Source of the DNA: Psychrobacillus psychrotolerans
GTDB lineage: Bacteria > Bacillota > Bacilli > Bacillales_A > Planococcaceae
NCBI RefSeq assembly: GCF_900115805.1
Contig: NZ_FOXU01000002.1
Coordinates: 477,092 to 541,091, forward strand
Reading direction: 5' to 3'
DNA: 64,000 nt
The position numbers were made by a program, and so were the translations under genes. The notes beneath the pieces are model-generated. The model searched no databases and had not been told where the DNA came from. It was given only the letters and a program-made list of their open reading frames with translations. This document shows, in pieces, positions 8,721 to 16,911 of this stretch (position 1 is its first letter; each line of letters opens with the position of its first letter).

Positions 8721-8745
8721 AGTAATCTAATGGCGTTGATACGCT

Positions 8746-9171
8746 TTAAATTATACTTTTCACTACTTTGGACATGGTGGATCCATCTGTTTTTCCTGTA
8801 AGTATTGGTTTAGCGATTTTCATCGCATCTCCCATGTTCATGCCTTTTACGACTCCAGCTTCCGTTAAAAGTGTTACTATTTCTTCTTCACTTAATTGGG
8901 TAGGCAAGAAGCTTGCTAGTAATTTTAGTTTTGCATTTTCTTTTTCTATTAAATCTTCACGATTTGCTGCTTTTGCACCATCTAATGCTTGGTTTGTTTG
9001 TTTTACTTCTCTATTTACAATAGCAATTTCTTCTTCGGGCGAAAGAGCAGACCCTTTTTCTTTTTCTGCACTATCTAACGCAGACTTGAGAATAGTTAAT
9101 ACTCCCTTTGCTAGCACATCTTTTTCTTTCATCGCGCGTTTTATTTGGTCGAATACAATTGTTTTCAGCAT
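8746..9171 (-). CDS. yqeY: GatB/YqeY domain protein
   Basis: 141 aa, the usual size for the free-standing YqeY family. The body is helical and Lys/Glu-rich; the last 60 residues (FLPTQLSEEEIVTLLTEAG...) match the GatB tail-like domain that in GatB contacts tRNA. The cellular role of stand-alone YqeY is unproved, with links to tRNA-dependent amidation suggested by homology. GGGAGG is 9 nt upstream of the ATG at 9171; a longer frame reaches 9219 without support. Confidence 0.88.
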   Translation of the reverse strand: MLKTIVFDQIKRAMKEKDVLAKGVLTILKSALDSAEKEKGSALSPEEEIAIVNREVKQTNQALDGAKAANREDLIEKENAKLKLLASFLPTQLSEEEIVTLLTEAGVVKGMNMGDAMKIAKPILTGKTDGSTMSKVVKSII

Positions 9172-9244
9172 TCTTTTATTCCTCCCTTTATCTTTTGATA
9201 TATAACTTAAACCTCTCAAAAAGATCTCTACTTTTATGGAAGAA

Positions 9245-9287
9245 AAGCTCCAAATAACCGAAGTAAACTTCAGAATATTAGAGCCTT
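9245..9287 (-). terminator. Probable terminator between ftnA and yqeY
   Basis: An imperfect hairpin with outer arms AAGCTC / GAGCCTT and inner GAAG / CTTC around a TTTA-type loop, flanked by short T or A runs on both sides. It would end ftnA transcription before yqeY. Mismatches in the middle of the stem lower confidence. Confidence 0.5.
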
Positions 9288-9333
9288 TTAATAACGTTAT
9301 ATTAGACTTAGAACCAACTCTCGAAGCTACTTA

Positions 9334-9840
9334 TTAAGCTTCGTCTGGTGTGAATGATCTGGATGCTAGCTCAGAATCCAACATAAACATAGCATTGGAA
9401 TCATTTTCAATGCGTTTAATTTTATTAATCAGTGTATCAAATGAAGCCTCTTCCTCCACTTGCTCATCAATGAACCATTTTAAGAATGCCATCGTTGCAT
9501 GTTCACGCTCATCTAATGCAATATCAGAAAGATGATAAATACGACGCGTCACTTCTTTTTCATGTTTTAAGGAAGTCTCAAAAACATCTAAAGTCGAAGT
9601 AAATTCATTACCCGGTTTGTCAAAACCATCAATTGTAGCTCGGTATCCCAAATCACTTAAAAAGTTATAAAATTTCATGGCATGGAAACGTTCTTCTTCT
9701 GCCTGAACTAAAAAGAAATTAGCAAATCCATCGTATGCTTCAGCCGTACAATATGCAGCTGCTGCAAGGTATGTATGTGCAGAATAAAACTCAAAGTTCA
9801 TTTGATCGTTTAATGCTTCATGTAATTTTTTTGATAACAT
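9334..9840 (-). CDS. ftnA: Bacterial non-haem ferritin
   Basis: 168 aa four-helix-bundle iron-storage protein. The ferroxidase residues fall at the same numbers as in E. coli FtnA: E17, E50, H53, E94 and Q127. It oxidises Fe2+ and stores ferric iron in a 24-mer shell. The ATG at 9840 follows GAGAGGAG; an 11-codon upstream extension lacks a site. Monocistronic. I saw no clear Fur box upstream. Confidence 0.94.
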   Translation of the reverse strand: MLSKKLHEALNDQMNFEFYSAHTYLAAAAYCTAEAYDGFANFFLVQAEEERFHAMKFYNFLSDLGYRATIDGFDKPGNEFTSTLDVFETSLKHEKEVTRRIYHLSDIALDEREHATMAFLKWFIDEQVEEEASFDTLINKIKRIENDSNAMFMLDSELASRSFTPDEA

Positions 9841-9915
9841 AGTAAAACTCCTCTCATAGTAGAAATATTTCATTTCATCTTTTAGTATACAGCTTTATCC
9901 ATATTAAATACGACC

Positions 9916-10737
9916 TTACACCTCTGCTTGTACTTCCTCAACAGTTTGCTCTACTTCCGATCGAGTCATTTTTTCTTTCCCGCTCTTCAGTGCTTTTAGT
10001 GTTTTGTGTGCAAGTGCAAGAGGTAGTTTGCAGAATAACAATATACTTTTACTGTCGATACTCTTGATATACTCATCAGCTTGAGCTAAATTACTTTCCG
10101 CATACTCGAACATATCCGCTCTTGTCCAACCTTCTGGGAAGAATTGTACACCTCGTTCGCTATCTTCATCTTTGTTTCGCAATATATTCACTGCTTGGAG
10201 TCCTCGTCCATATGCAATTGCTAAATCACGGTCTGTGTCAATGTCTGCGCTCCACTTCCATAAATCCGAAAGCATCACTCCCACAAGACCAGCTACGTAG
10301 TAGGTATACTCATCGAGGTCTTCTTTCGTCTTCACTTGCCAGTTCTTACCTACCCATTTAGCCATTCCTTCTGCCATCTCACTCGTTGAATCTTTTACTT
10401 TTTCTACTAAATCATCCGGGCAAATTTCTAGCCAGTCGCCAAGTCTTAACGATACAGGTGGAAGAATTTCCTGAAATGGTTCAACTAGCTGTTCATATAG
10501 CTTCTTATCAAACCCATTTTTAAGCATCTTGCTAGTAGCAAGTAACAGTTCTTGTTTCTCTTGTGCACCTAATGACTCATGATCTTCAATCTCATCTATC
10601 GCACGCATACATAAATAAGCAGAGGCAACCGCCTTTTTCAGTTTAGATTCTAAAAAAGTAATTGGAATATAAAAAGTTCTACTTGTTTTCTTTAGCATGT
10701 CCATCGCTTCTTTTTGTAACTTTGCTACATCATGCAC
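9916..10737 (-). CDS. YisP-like squalene/phytoene synthase family protein
   Basis: 273 aa, all-helical trans-isoprenyl synthase fold. The first aspartate-rich motif is intact (D48-E-I-E-D52). At the second motif the first aspartate is replaced: N188-K-D-E-D192 within NILRNKDEDSERG. As I recall, B. subtilis YisP carries a similar change and hydrolyses farnesyl diphosphate to farnesol instead of joining two molecules, so a phosphatase role is likelier than squalene or phytoene synthesis. No desaturase or other carotenoid gene is nearby. GTG start with GGAGG 7 nt upstream. Confidence 0.78.
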   Translation of the reverse strand: MHDVAKLQKEAMDMLKKTSRTFYIPITFLESKLKKAVASAYLCMRAIDEIEDHESLGAQEKQELLLATSKMLKNGFDKKLYEQLVEPFQEILPPVSLRLGDWLEICPDDLVEKVKDSTSEMAEGMAKWVGKNWQVKTKEDLDEYTYYVAGLVGVMLSDLWKWSADIDTDRDLAIAYGRGLQAVNILRNKDEDSERGVQFFPEGWTRADMFEYAESNLAQADEYIKSIDSKSILLFCKLPLALAHKTLKALKSGKEKMTRSEVEQTVEEVQAEV

Positions 10738-10857
10738 GACTAGTCCTCCGTTTCAATGATTCACGTTAAATCCTATATACTCTATTGTATAGGATTTTTA
10801 CTAAAAGATAAAATGACTCCCATTTTGATGAGTACAATGCTAAAAGCCACAGTAGCT

Positions 10858-12045
10858 TTATTCAGCTGTTTCCTTAAAAACTGGCTTTTGTTTCTTCCAA
10901 AACAATGAAATTACAAAGCTAATCGCTAGTATGACCATTGCTAATACATATGGATAATCAATATGTACGTCAAACAGTATACCTGCAATACTTGGACCAA
11001 TAATATTACCTATACTCGTAAACGTAGAGTTTAGTCCTCCAACAAAGCCTTGATCATTACCAGCAATTTTGGATAGATAAGTTGTCAGCGCTGGTCTCAT
11101 TAAGTCGAACAGCAAGAAAATCACAAAAGTTACGAGCAATATAGACCAGTAGGCAGAAACCTTTATCATGGCAAAAATGAAAATCGTTGATACACCTATA
11201 CAAATTTGAATCAACCGAATTTCTCCTATTTTCCCTACAATACGATCGAAAGTTAGCACTTGGAATATAATTCCTAGAACGCCACTTACCGTAATGATTA
11301 ACGCAATATCCTTTGGTGTAAATCCGTATTTGTGATCTACAAAAAGCGAATACACTGTTTCAAAGGCCGCTAAGCCAAAGCTAGATACTAAAATGATAAT
11401 CATCGGTATCAAATAAATTGGTTCCAATACTTTACGAAAACGTGGTTTAACTGGTTCTCCTTCGCTTTCTATATGAGCTCTTTCAGGCTCCTTCAAAATA
11501 ATCAGTGAAAATACTCCACCTAAAATTCCAAGACCTGCAGCAACAAAAAAGGGAAGTCTCGTTCCATGTTCCGCTAAGAATCCGCCGATTCCTGGCCCGA
11601 TGATAAATCCAGCACTGATTGCTGCAGCCACATAGCCCATCGCTTTTGGTCTTTCCCTTAAGGTAGTAACATCGGCAACAAAAGCCGTTACAGCTGGCAT
11701 GATGAATGCCGCACTAATTCCTCCCAATATTCTAGACATATACAATACCTTCACATCTTGTCCAAGACCGAAGAGCATTTCCGATACCCCAAATATGAAC
11801 ATACCAATGACAATCATCTTTTTACGACCAATCGAATCTACCCATCTACCTGCAATTGGAGAGACTAACAACTGTGCAAATGCAAAAGCCGCAACTAAAT
11901 AGCCCATCGTAGAGCCTTCTAAGCTCATCTCACGCATTAATGTTGGCATCACTGGAATAATTAATCCTATACCTAAAAATACAATAAACAAATTTACTAA
12001 AACTAAATAAATTACTTTATCTAAACCACTTTTTTGCGAACCCAT
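10858..12045 (-). CDS. MFS multidrug efflux transporter (Blt/Bmr/NorA-like)
   Basis: 395 aa with 12 membrane segments. Signature loops are visible: GRWVDSIGRKK after helix 2 (motif A) and the antiporter motif C around GFIIGPGIGGFLAE in helix 5, placing it in the drug:H+ antiporter 1 group. It sits directly downstream of a MerR-type regulator, the arrangement of blt-bltR and bmr-bmrR in B. subtilis, so inducible efflux of hydrophobic cations is the best guess. AAGGAG precedes the ATG. Its promoter carries a perfect MerR-type operator. Confidence 0.88.
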   Translation of the reverse strand: MGSQKSGLDKVIYLVLVNLFIVFLGIGLIIPVMPTLMREMSLEGSTMGYLVAAFAFAQLLVSPIAGRWVDSIGRKKMIVIGMFIFGVSEMLFGLGQDVKVLYMSRILGGISAAFIMPAVTAFVADVTTLRERPKAMGYVAAAISAGFIIGPGIGGFLAEHGTRLPFFVAAGLGILGGVFSLIILKEPERAHIESEGEPVKPRFRKVLEPIYLIPMIIILVSSFGLAAFETVYSLFVDHKYGFTPKDIALIITVSGVLGIIFQVLTFDRIVGKIGEIRLIQICIGVSTIFIFAMIKVSAYWSILLVTFVIFLLFDLMRPALTTYLSKIAGNDQGFVGGLNSTFTSIGNIIGPSIAGILFDVHIDYPYVLAMVILAISFVISLFWKKQKPVFKETAE

Positions 12046-12084
12046 CTTTAAAACTCCTTATAATTATTACTCAGCATATAAATA

Positions 12085-12115
12085 AAAATAAACCCTATAG
12101 TAACTATAGGGTCAA
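12085..12115 (-). promoter_or_regulatory. MerR-type promoter and operator of the efflux gene
   Basis: Read leftward: -35 TTGACC (12115-12110), a 19-bp spacer, and -10 TATTTT (12090-12085). The spacer holds the dyad ACCCTATAGT-A-ACTATAGGGT (12092-12112). A 19-bp spacer filled by a dyad is the hallmark of MerR-family activated promoters. The -35 overlaps the stop codon of the regulator gene itself. Confidence 0.85.
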
Positions 12116-12951
12116 GTAGTTTGAATAGGTATTTTGAGTTCTACTAAAAATTCATCTTCCTTGGAAGCCGAATAATTTATCGGCATCCACACGTCATATA
12201 CAATGGGATCTATTACTACTTGGTGTTTCTCTATATAGTCGATTAACTTTTGGTAGCATTCCACATATTCATTGTCTTCCAAAACAAATGAAATGCTAAG
12301 GTATTCTCCAGCAGGTAACACACTAATTTCCACATCTTCATATTTTTCTTCAAAATCCTTATCTGTTACGATATATGCAAAAAAATAATCATAGTTTATA
12401 TCATTTAAAAATTCATATTTTTGGAAGGAAAACGCTCCACCATACAATGTATCAAATATGCTACCTTCGTCTTCTAACACTTTACTAATACGACCAAACT
12501 CCCTATTTGGAATATCATCGACCTTCATATTATAGGTTTTAATCTTCACTATTTTTTGTGCCGGTAAGTTCTTTTTGCTGACCGTCATCATATTTGGTTC
12601 CAGCACGAAAGATTGTATTTGCTCTTTTTTGCGCTGTAATACCCGCTTCGTATTATGGAGCCTTTGAAATTGTTCCTCAATTCTTTTCTCTTGGTTTTCT
12701 AAATATATAACTAGTTCTTCAGGCTTTAACTTTAAGACTGATTTAACCTCTTCTAGCGATAATCCAAGGTACTTTAATGATTTAATAATGTCTAAATAAT
12801 ATAATTGCGTATTTTGATAATACCTATAATTATTGCTCGTATTTATCTCGAAAGGTTTAAACAAATTAATCTGATCATAGTATCGTAAAGTTTGAACCGA
12901 TATATTGCTTAGCTTTGCTACTTCCCCTATCGTTAAGTAATGAACTTTCAA
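12112..12951 (-). CDS. MerR family transcriptional activator (BltR/BmrR-like)
   Basis: 279 aa. The N-terminal winged HTH reads YLTIGEVAKLSNISVQTLRYYD, followed by a coiled coil (about 80-120) and a C-terminal effector domain of the BmrR/GyrI type (about 125-279). In this family drug binding untwists the 19-bp-spaced promoter of the adjacent pump gene. A TTG start at 12951 sits 8 nt from GGAGG; the ATG at 12957 is only 2 nt from it and less likely. The pump gene follows at once, with its promoter beginning inside this stop codon. Confidence 0.87.
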   Translation of the reverse strand: MKVHYLTIGEVAKLSNISVQTLRYYDQINLFKPFEINTSNNYRYYQNTQLYYLDIIKSLKYLGLSLEEVKSVLKLKPEELVIYLENQEKRIEEQFQRLHNTKRVLQRKKEQIQSFVLEPNMMTVSKKNLPAQKIVKIKTYNMKVDDIPNREFGRISKVLEDEGSIFDTLYGGAFSFQKYEFLNDINYDYFFAYIVTDKDFEEKYEDVEISVLPAGEYLSISFVLEDNEYVECYQKLIDYIEKHQVVIDPIVYDVWMPINYSASKEDEFLVELKIPIQTT

Positions 12952-12980
12952 AATCATTTCCTCCGTTTATTAAGCTCTAA

Positions 12981-13013
12981 TAAAAGCTATCCTATTTAAT
13001 ATAGGATAGCTTT
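12981..13013 (-). terminator. Terminator of the 552-aa membrane protein gene
   Basis: Perfect 13-bp stem AAAGCTATCCTAT / ATAGGATAGCTTT (12983-12995 and 13001-13013) with a 5-nt loop and a U-rich run when read leftward. Confidence 0.85.
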
Positions 13014-13023
13014 CATTTATATA

Positions 13024-14682
13024 CTATTCAATTCCTTGAATCGTTACCTCTTTTACTGGCAAGAAAAGTTCTCCTGTATTTAAGAAAGTTACTTGTACTT
13101 TATCTCCTTCTTGCATATAAACGGCAAGGGGAGCTACTTCGGAAGATACGATATAACTTTGTTTGTCATCTAATAGGAACGATACTTGCGTAAAGTCGCC
13201 TACACGTTCTTTAAATACACGTACAACCTTACCAGTTATCGATTTCTCTTCTGCATCGGAGCTACCATCTACCGAACTTCCACCACGTTGAATAGCTGTT
13301 TTATATAGTTTTAGCGCTTCATTTGGCGTATTTCCGTAAACAGATATCTCTGGATTTGCTGCTGATACTATAAAGTAATTTTGCAAGAACCCATTAGAGT
13401 CTAACACTGGTGTTAACCAACTAGCTTCTCCGTAAAAGTTGTACAATACGGGCATCTCGCCAGACCATTTTTTCTCAATGAATTTCTTTTCGATAATTTG
13501 TAATGCCCCTTGAGAATCCATATATGAGTCTTCTAGATTTCCTGTATAAAACGTAGCCTCGCCTGTTCTACCATCGGTTAATGAGTAACCAAGCATCGAG
13601 TCTACTCCCTCTTTTGGACTCGTAAAGTCTGTGAAGTAATACATTTGTCCGTCTTCTCCGAAGATTGGACTAACATTTGCTTCTGTTCCTTCATCTGATG
13701 GTAATCTCACATCTTTTTTACCAAATAGACTATTGATAAATCCATGTATATAGTTACCAAAATAACTATTTTGTAGACTCACTGTTTCAGGTGATACAGC
13801 GCCGTCTATAAATGCCGGGACATCTGCAATTTTATAGGAATCCGTCTGTCCTGTAGCAGGATCTACCGCAACGATACCTTTTACCTCAAATCCATTTCGT
13901 GCTGAGATGAAGCTACCGTAAGATCTGATGTAATATGGTTTTCCTTCCTCGTCAATTTCTAACTGAGGTGCACCGTAGAAAATTTTAGTTGGATGTTTCA
14001 TACGCATATGTCTTTCCAAATTTTTATGGAAGTAAGAAGACGGTGTATAGCTCATTTCTGCTTCTACAAATTTTGGATTATCCGATGAATCTGTTGCACT
14101 CATTGTAAAATAACCCGGTGTTACGTCTCCATTCCACCATTTGAATAGTCCAGAAAATTCTACTGGAGCAATATATACGTACTCATCTTTTACCTTTTGA
14201 ATTTGTAAATTACCTAATTCATAATAGCTTGTATTTGGTACTTGACCAAAAGCTTTTTTCATTTTATTGCGTGCAAATTTTGGTGGTACACTAGCAGGTG
14301 TCTTCGTTTCATCAAATGCTTCAATTTCCACCTCTTGTTTCATTTCTGCTACTTTAAATTTTTCATCAGCATTCCAAAAAGGCGCCGTCAGCATGAAAAT
14401 TGCGATTACTAAGCTTCCTAAAAACAGAATACCTTTTGCTTTTTGCTCTTTTCCTTTAGCTAACAACATTCCTGCTAATGTTGTAATAACTAGTAACGGC
14501 CATAACGCTGTCCAATTACGATCTAAGTTCGTTACATAATATATAATAGCTAGTACGATAAAAGTTAATATAGACAGACCAATAATGGAAGTTACCATAT
14601 CTTTTCTTTTAGCTGTTAACGGAACAACTAATAATGCGGTAATTATAGCTGCAACTGCCGAAATAATAAATACACTGGTCAT
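13024..14682 (-). CDS. Conserved membrane-anchored protein, unknown function
   Basis: 552 aa, not assigned to a known family. Four hydrophobic helices lie in the first 100 residues (about 3-24, 32-52, 58-75, 83-101), then roughly 450 residues of mostly beta-rich sequence, probably outside the cell, with many aromatic residues (SGLFKWWNGDVTPGYF, YYIRSYGSFISARNGFE). The last 65 residues (GKVVRVFKERVGDFTQVSFL...) look like a small OB-type barrel. No catalytic motif or Cys pattern is seen. It has its own terminator, so it is probably monocistronic. Functional guesses would be unsupported. Confidence 0.7.
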   Translation of the reverse strand: MTSVFIISAVAAIITALLVVPLTAKRKDMVTSIIGLSILTFIVLAIIYYVTNLDRNWTALWPLLVITTLAGMLLAKGKEQKAKGILFLGSLVIAIFMLTAPFWNADEKFKVAEMKQEVEIEAFDETKTPASVPPKFARNKMKKAFGQVPNTSYYELGNLQIQKVKDEYVYIAPVEFSGLFKWWNGDVTPGYFTMSATDSSDNPKFVEAEMSYTPSSYFHKNLERHMRMKHPTKIFYGAPQLEIDEEGKPYYIRSYGSFISARNGFEVKGIVAVDPATGQTDSYKIADVPAFIDGAVSPETVSLQNSYFGNYIHGFINSLFGKKDVRLPSDEGTEANVSPIFGEDGQMYYFTDFTSPKEGVDSMLGYSLTDGRTGEATFYTGNLEDSYMDSQGALQIIEKKFIEKKWSGEMPVLYNFYGEASWLTPVLDSNGFLQNYFIVSAANPEISVYGNTPNEALKLYKTAIQRGGSSVDGSSDAEEKSITGKVVRVFKERVGDFTQVSFLLDDKQSYIVSSEVAPLAVYMQEGDKVQVTFLNTGELFLPVKEVTIQGIE

Positions 14683-14785
14683 TTTCTCAATCCCTCTCTT
14701 TTTTGTTCATAGTTATTTTACGGACGAGATGGGAAATGGTTTCAAAAAAGACGCAAGAGTATAGCAACCAACTTGCACTACCTCG

Positions 14786-16012
14786 CTAAGTATTTGCTAT
14801 AACTGGACAATTTATTTCCTTTTCTTTAACACCCTTTTTCAACGATATAAGTACTAATGACAAAGAAACCATTAATATCCCACTTAGCACGATAAAACAA
14901 TAAACGATGAGGTCTGAGGACACCATTTCAGTAAATAGTGCTAATAAGAGAATTCTGATTAAAAGACCTAATGTACGAAACAAACTATCTACTCTCCCTA
15001 TTATATTGTTGGGAATATGATCCATTAAGAAAGAGTTTCTAGCAACCCTTGTGCTACTATTTCCTATTGCCAAAAATAACATAAGGGATAGGTATACCGG
15101 TAAATCCACGAAGACTATTAAGGATATGGCTATCGTATATACCAATATCCCAAAAATGATCGTCTTTTCATTTCCAAACTTACTGGATAATGTCGGTACG
15201 AAAACACCAGCAATTACTGCTCCTATTGCGTAGATCATTCCTTCAATTCCATAAACACTCGCATCTGCCTCAAGTACATCCACTAAATAGACAGGAAATA
15301 AGTAATTTGTAAGCATCACTCCGATAAAAGGCATGAAAGAAAACAATAAAAATATAAATACAGCAGGACGAGCCAACATATACCTAATTCCTTCACTTAC
15401 CTGTGATTTAACAACCTCCGTTTTTATAGTTGGTAATCTCACATACGGTAACTTCAAATAAAAGAAAATAGCAGCACCATAAGATATCGTGTTTAGTAAC
15501 AGAATATAATGCAGTTCCCATTTCATCAACAAGATACTAGCTAAACCACCCGCAATCATACTAGATAGTTGTCCCTGGACTTCCATCGTTCCATTTAATG
15601 ATTTATAATGATCCTTCGTAAATATCTCTTGATTTAGAGCAAACATCGTCGGATAAAAAATAGTGTAATACAAACTACCAATCATATAGATAATCGTATA
15701 ATGCCAAATTTCGTATGGTAAGCCCATAAAGCCTAGCAGAGAAAATATAAACAGTAGAACAAAACATACGATTTCACTAACAATTAGTAATTTCTTTCGA
15801 GATACTTTATCCACTAGATTCCCTATAAATGGTGTGAGGATAAAGCTCAGAATCGTCATACCAATTGTTATAAATCCAAAAACCTTATTACCATCATCAC
15901 TTGATACAAGCATCCATGGTATCGCAATCATCGTTATTCCCGAACCAATAGAAGAAGCAATATTAGCTGATATAATGAGTCGAAAGCGGGAGTCTTTATA
16001 TAAGTTTTTCAT
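14786..16012 (-). CDS. MFS transporter (MFS_3/EntS-like)
   Basis: 408 aa with 12 predicted membrane segments. The NLYKDSRFRLIISANIASSIGSG beginning and the GNLVDKVSRKK loop after helix 2 fit the enterobactin-exporter-like MFS_3 group, whose Firmicutes members are often annotated as macrolide or peptide efflux proteins. Substrate unknown. I chose the ATG at 16012, 8 nt after AAGGGG; a GTG three codons upstream abuts that site. Separated from its neighbours by about 100-190 nt, so likely monocistronic. Confidence 0.82.
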   Translation of the reverse strand: MKNLYKDSRFRLIISANIASSIGSGITMIAIPWMLVSSDDGNKVFGFITIGMTILSFILTPFIGNLVDKVSRKKLLIVSEIVCFVLLFIFSLLGFMGLPYEIWHYTIIYMIGSLYYTIFYPTMFALNQEIFTKDHYKSLNGTMEVQGQLSSMIAGGLASILLMKWELHYILLLNTISYGAAIFFYLKLPYVRLPTIKTEVVKSQVSEGIRYMLARPAVFIFLLFSFMPFIGVMLTNYLFPVYLVDVLEADASVYGIEGMIYAIGAVIAGVFVPTLSSKFGNEKTIIFGILVYTIAISLIVFVDLPVYLSLMLFLAIGNSSTRVARNSFLMDHIPNNIIGRVDSLFRTLGLLIRILLLALFTEMVSSDLIVYCFIVLSGILMVSLSLVLISLKKGVKEKEINCPVIANT

Positions 16013-16164
16013 TTGAAACACCCCTTAACTTATTCTTATTATTTCACTATAATTGAAAATTCTGCTATTTGGTTCAGCCATTGGTCTTGAGTCTTCCTCA
16101 TACATTTGACGGAAGCAACTGATAGATTGTAAATAGCTTTTCGTGAATTGATCATATTGTATAC

Positions 16165-16203
16165 AGAAAAAACCACTCAGTGAGATTAATCACTAAGTGG
16201 TTT
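16165..16203 (-). terminator. Terminator of the racemase-GNAT operon
   Basis: Stem AAACCACT-c-AGTGA pairs with TCACT-a-AGTGGTTT (about 16170-16203) around a short loop. Read leftward it is followed by six U residues. It ends the operon that starts at 18024. Confidence 0.82.
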
Positions 16204-16207
16204 GGAT

Positions 16208-16897
16208 TTAAATATATGTCCCTTTTTCTTCATAGTTTACATACCATTTGTTTTCTTTTTGAAAAATAGCTGTACCAATCCAACCATCCGCAATAACCTG
16301 CTGCTGTTTCTCAATCGCATCCATAGGAATTTCTAATAACTTTTCTCCACTGGCACGATTCACATGAATTTTTTTATAAAATACGTATCGCAGCATGCCT
16401 CCGTATTTCTTTTTTAAGGCGCCTATTACCATTCCTTGGCTAAGTTTGTCTTTTAAGCTAGGAATATTAAATGGTGCAACTGTTGCACATACATGTGTAT
16501 AAGTTGAAGCGTCTAGGATTTCCATAATGATAACGCCAAGTTTCTTTTGCATACCAAATCCTCGATAATCTGGGTGAACATTCGTAATTTCCTGATAAAC
16601 GACCTTCCCCAGTTTCTCCGAGGACAGACCAATATCAATACCTAGATGATCATCATCCATTGGTGGTAACGCCAAAGCTCTAAATGCGATTAACTTATTG
16701 TCTACAAATGCTCCAATCATTAAGTTATGTGCTATGGAGTACTCATATTCTTCTTTTGTTAGTGGAGAGAGGAAATTATCATTTTCCATCGTTTGTAAAA
16801 CGATATGCTGTAAACGTAAAATACTATCCATATGATCGGGCTTTAACTTACGAACAATATATTCTTTCTCTCCAAGTTTACCTTTCCATTCCTTCAT
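16208..16897 (-). CDS. GNAT family N-acyltransferase
   Basis: 229 aa. The central region shows the GNAT acyl-CoA fold: strand YQEITNVHPDYRGFGMQKKLGVIIME, where VHPDYRGFGMQKKL is the pyrophosphate-binding loop (motif A, R/QxxGxG/A type). The C-terminal third is longer than in minimal GNATs. It starts 14 nt after the racemase stop with GAGGAAG in the gap, so the two form an operon. In Geobacillus a GNAT encoded with an enolase-superfamily racemase succinylates D-amino acids; that role is inferred here, not shown. Confidence 0.8.
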   Translation of the reverse strand: MKEWKGKLGEKEYIVRKLKPDHMDSILRLQHIVLQTMENDNFLSPLTKEEYEYSIAHNLMIGAFVDNKLIAFRALALPPMDDDHLGIDIGLSSEKLGKVVYQEITNVHPDYRGFGMQKKLGVIIMEILDASTYTHVCATVAPFNIPSLKDKLSQGMVIGALKKKYGGMLRYVFYKKIHVNRASGEKLLEIPMDAIEKQQQVIADGWIGTAIFQKENKWYVNYEEKGTYI

Positions 16898-16911
16898 GCG
16901 AACACTTCCTC

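Noticed and set aside
8604..8801. A 65-codon rightward frame after the RlmI-like gene
   Set aside because: It spans the strong terminator at 8676-8720 and the 3' end of yqeY on the other strand; no ribosome site.
10768..10797. Dyad AAATCCTATA / TATAGGATTT as another operator of the MerR regulator
   Set aside because: It resembles the CCTATA half of the operator, but the spacing differs and there is no -35/-10 pair with a 19-bp spacer around it; it may be a weak terminator of the efflux gene.
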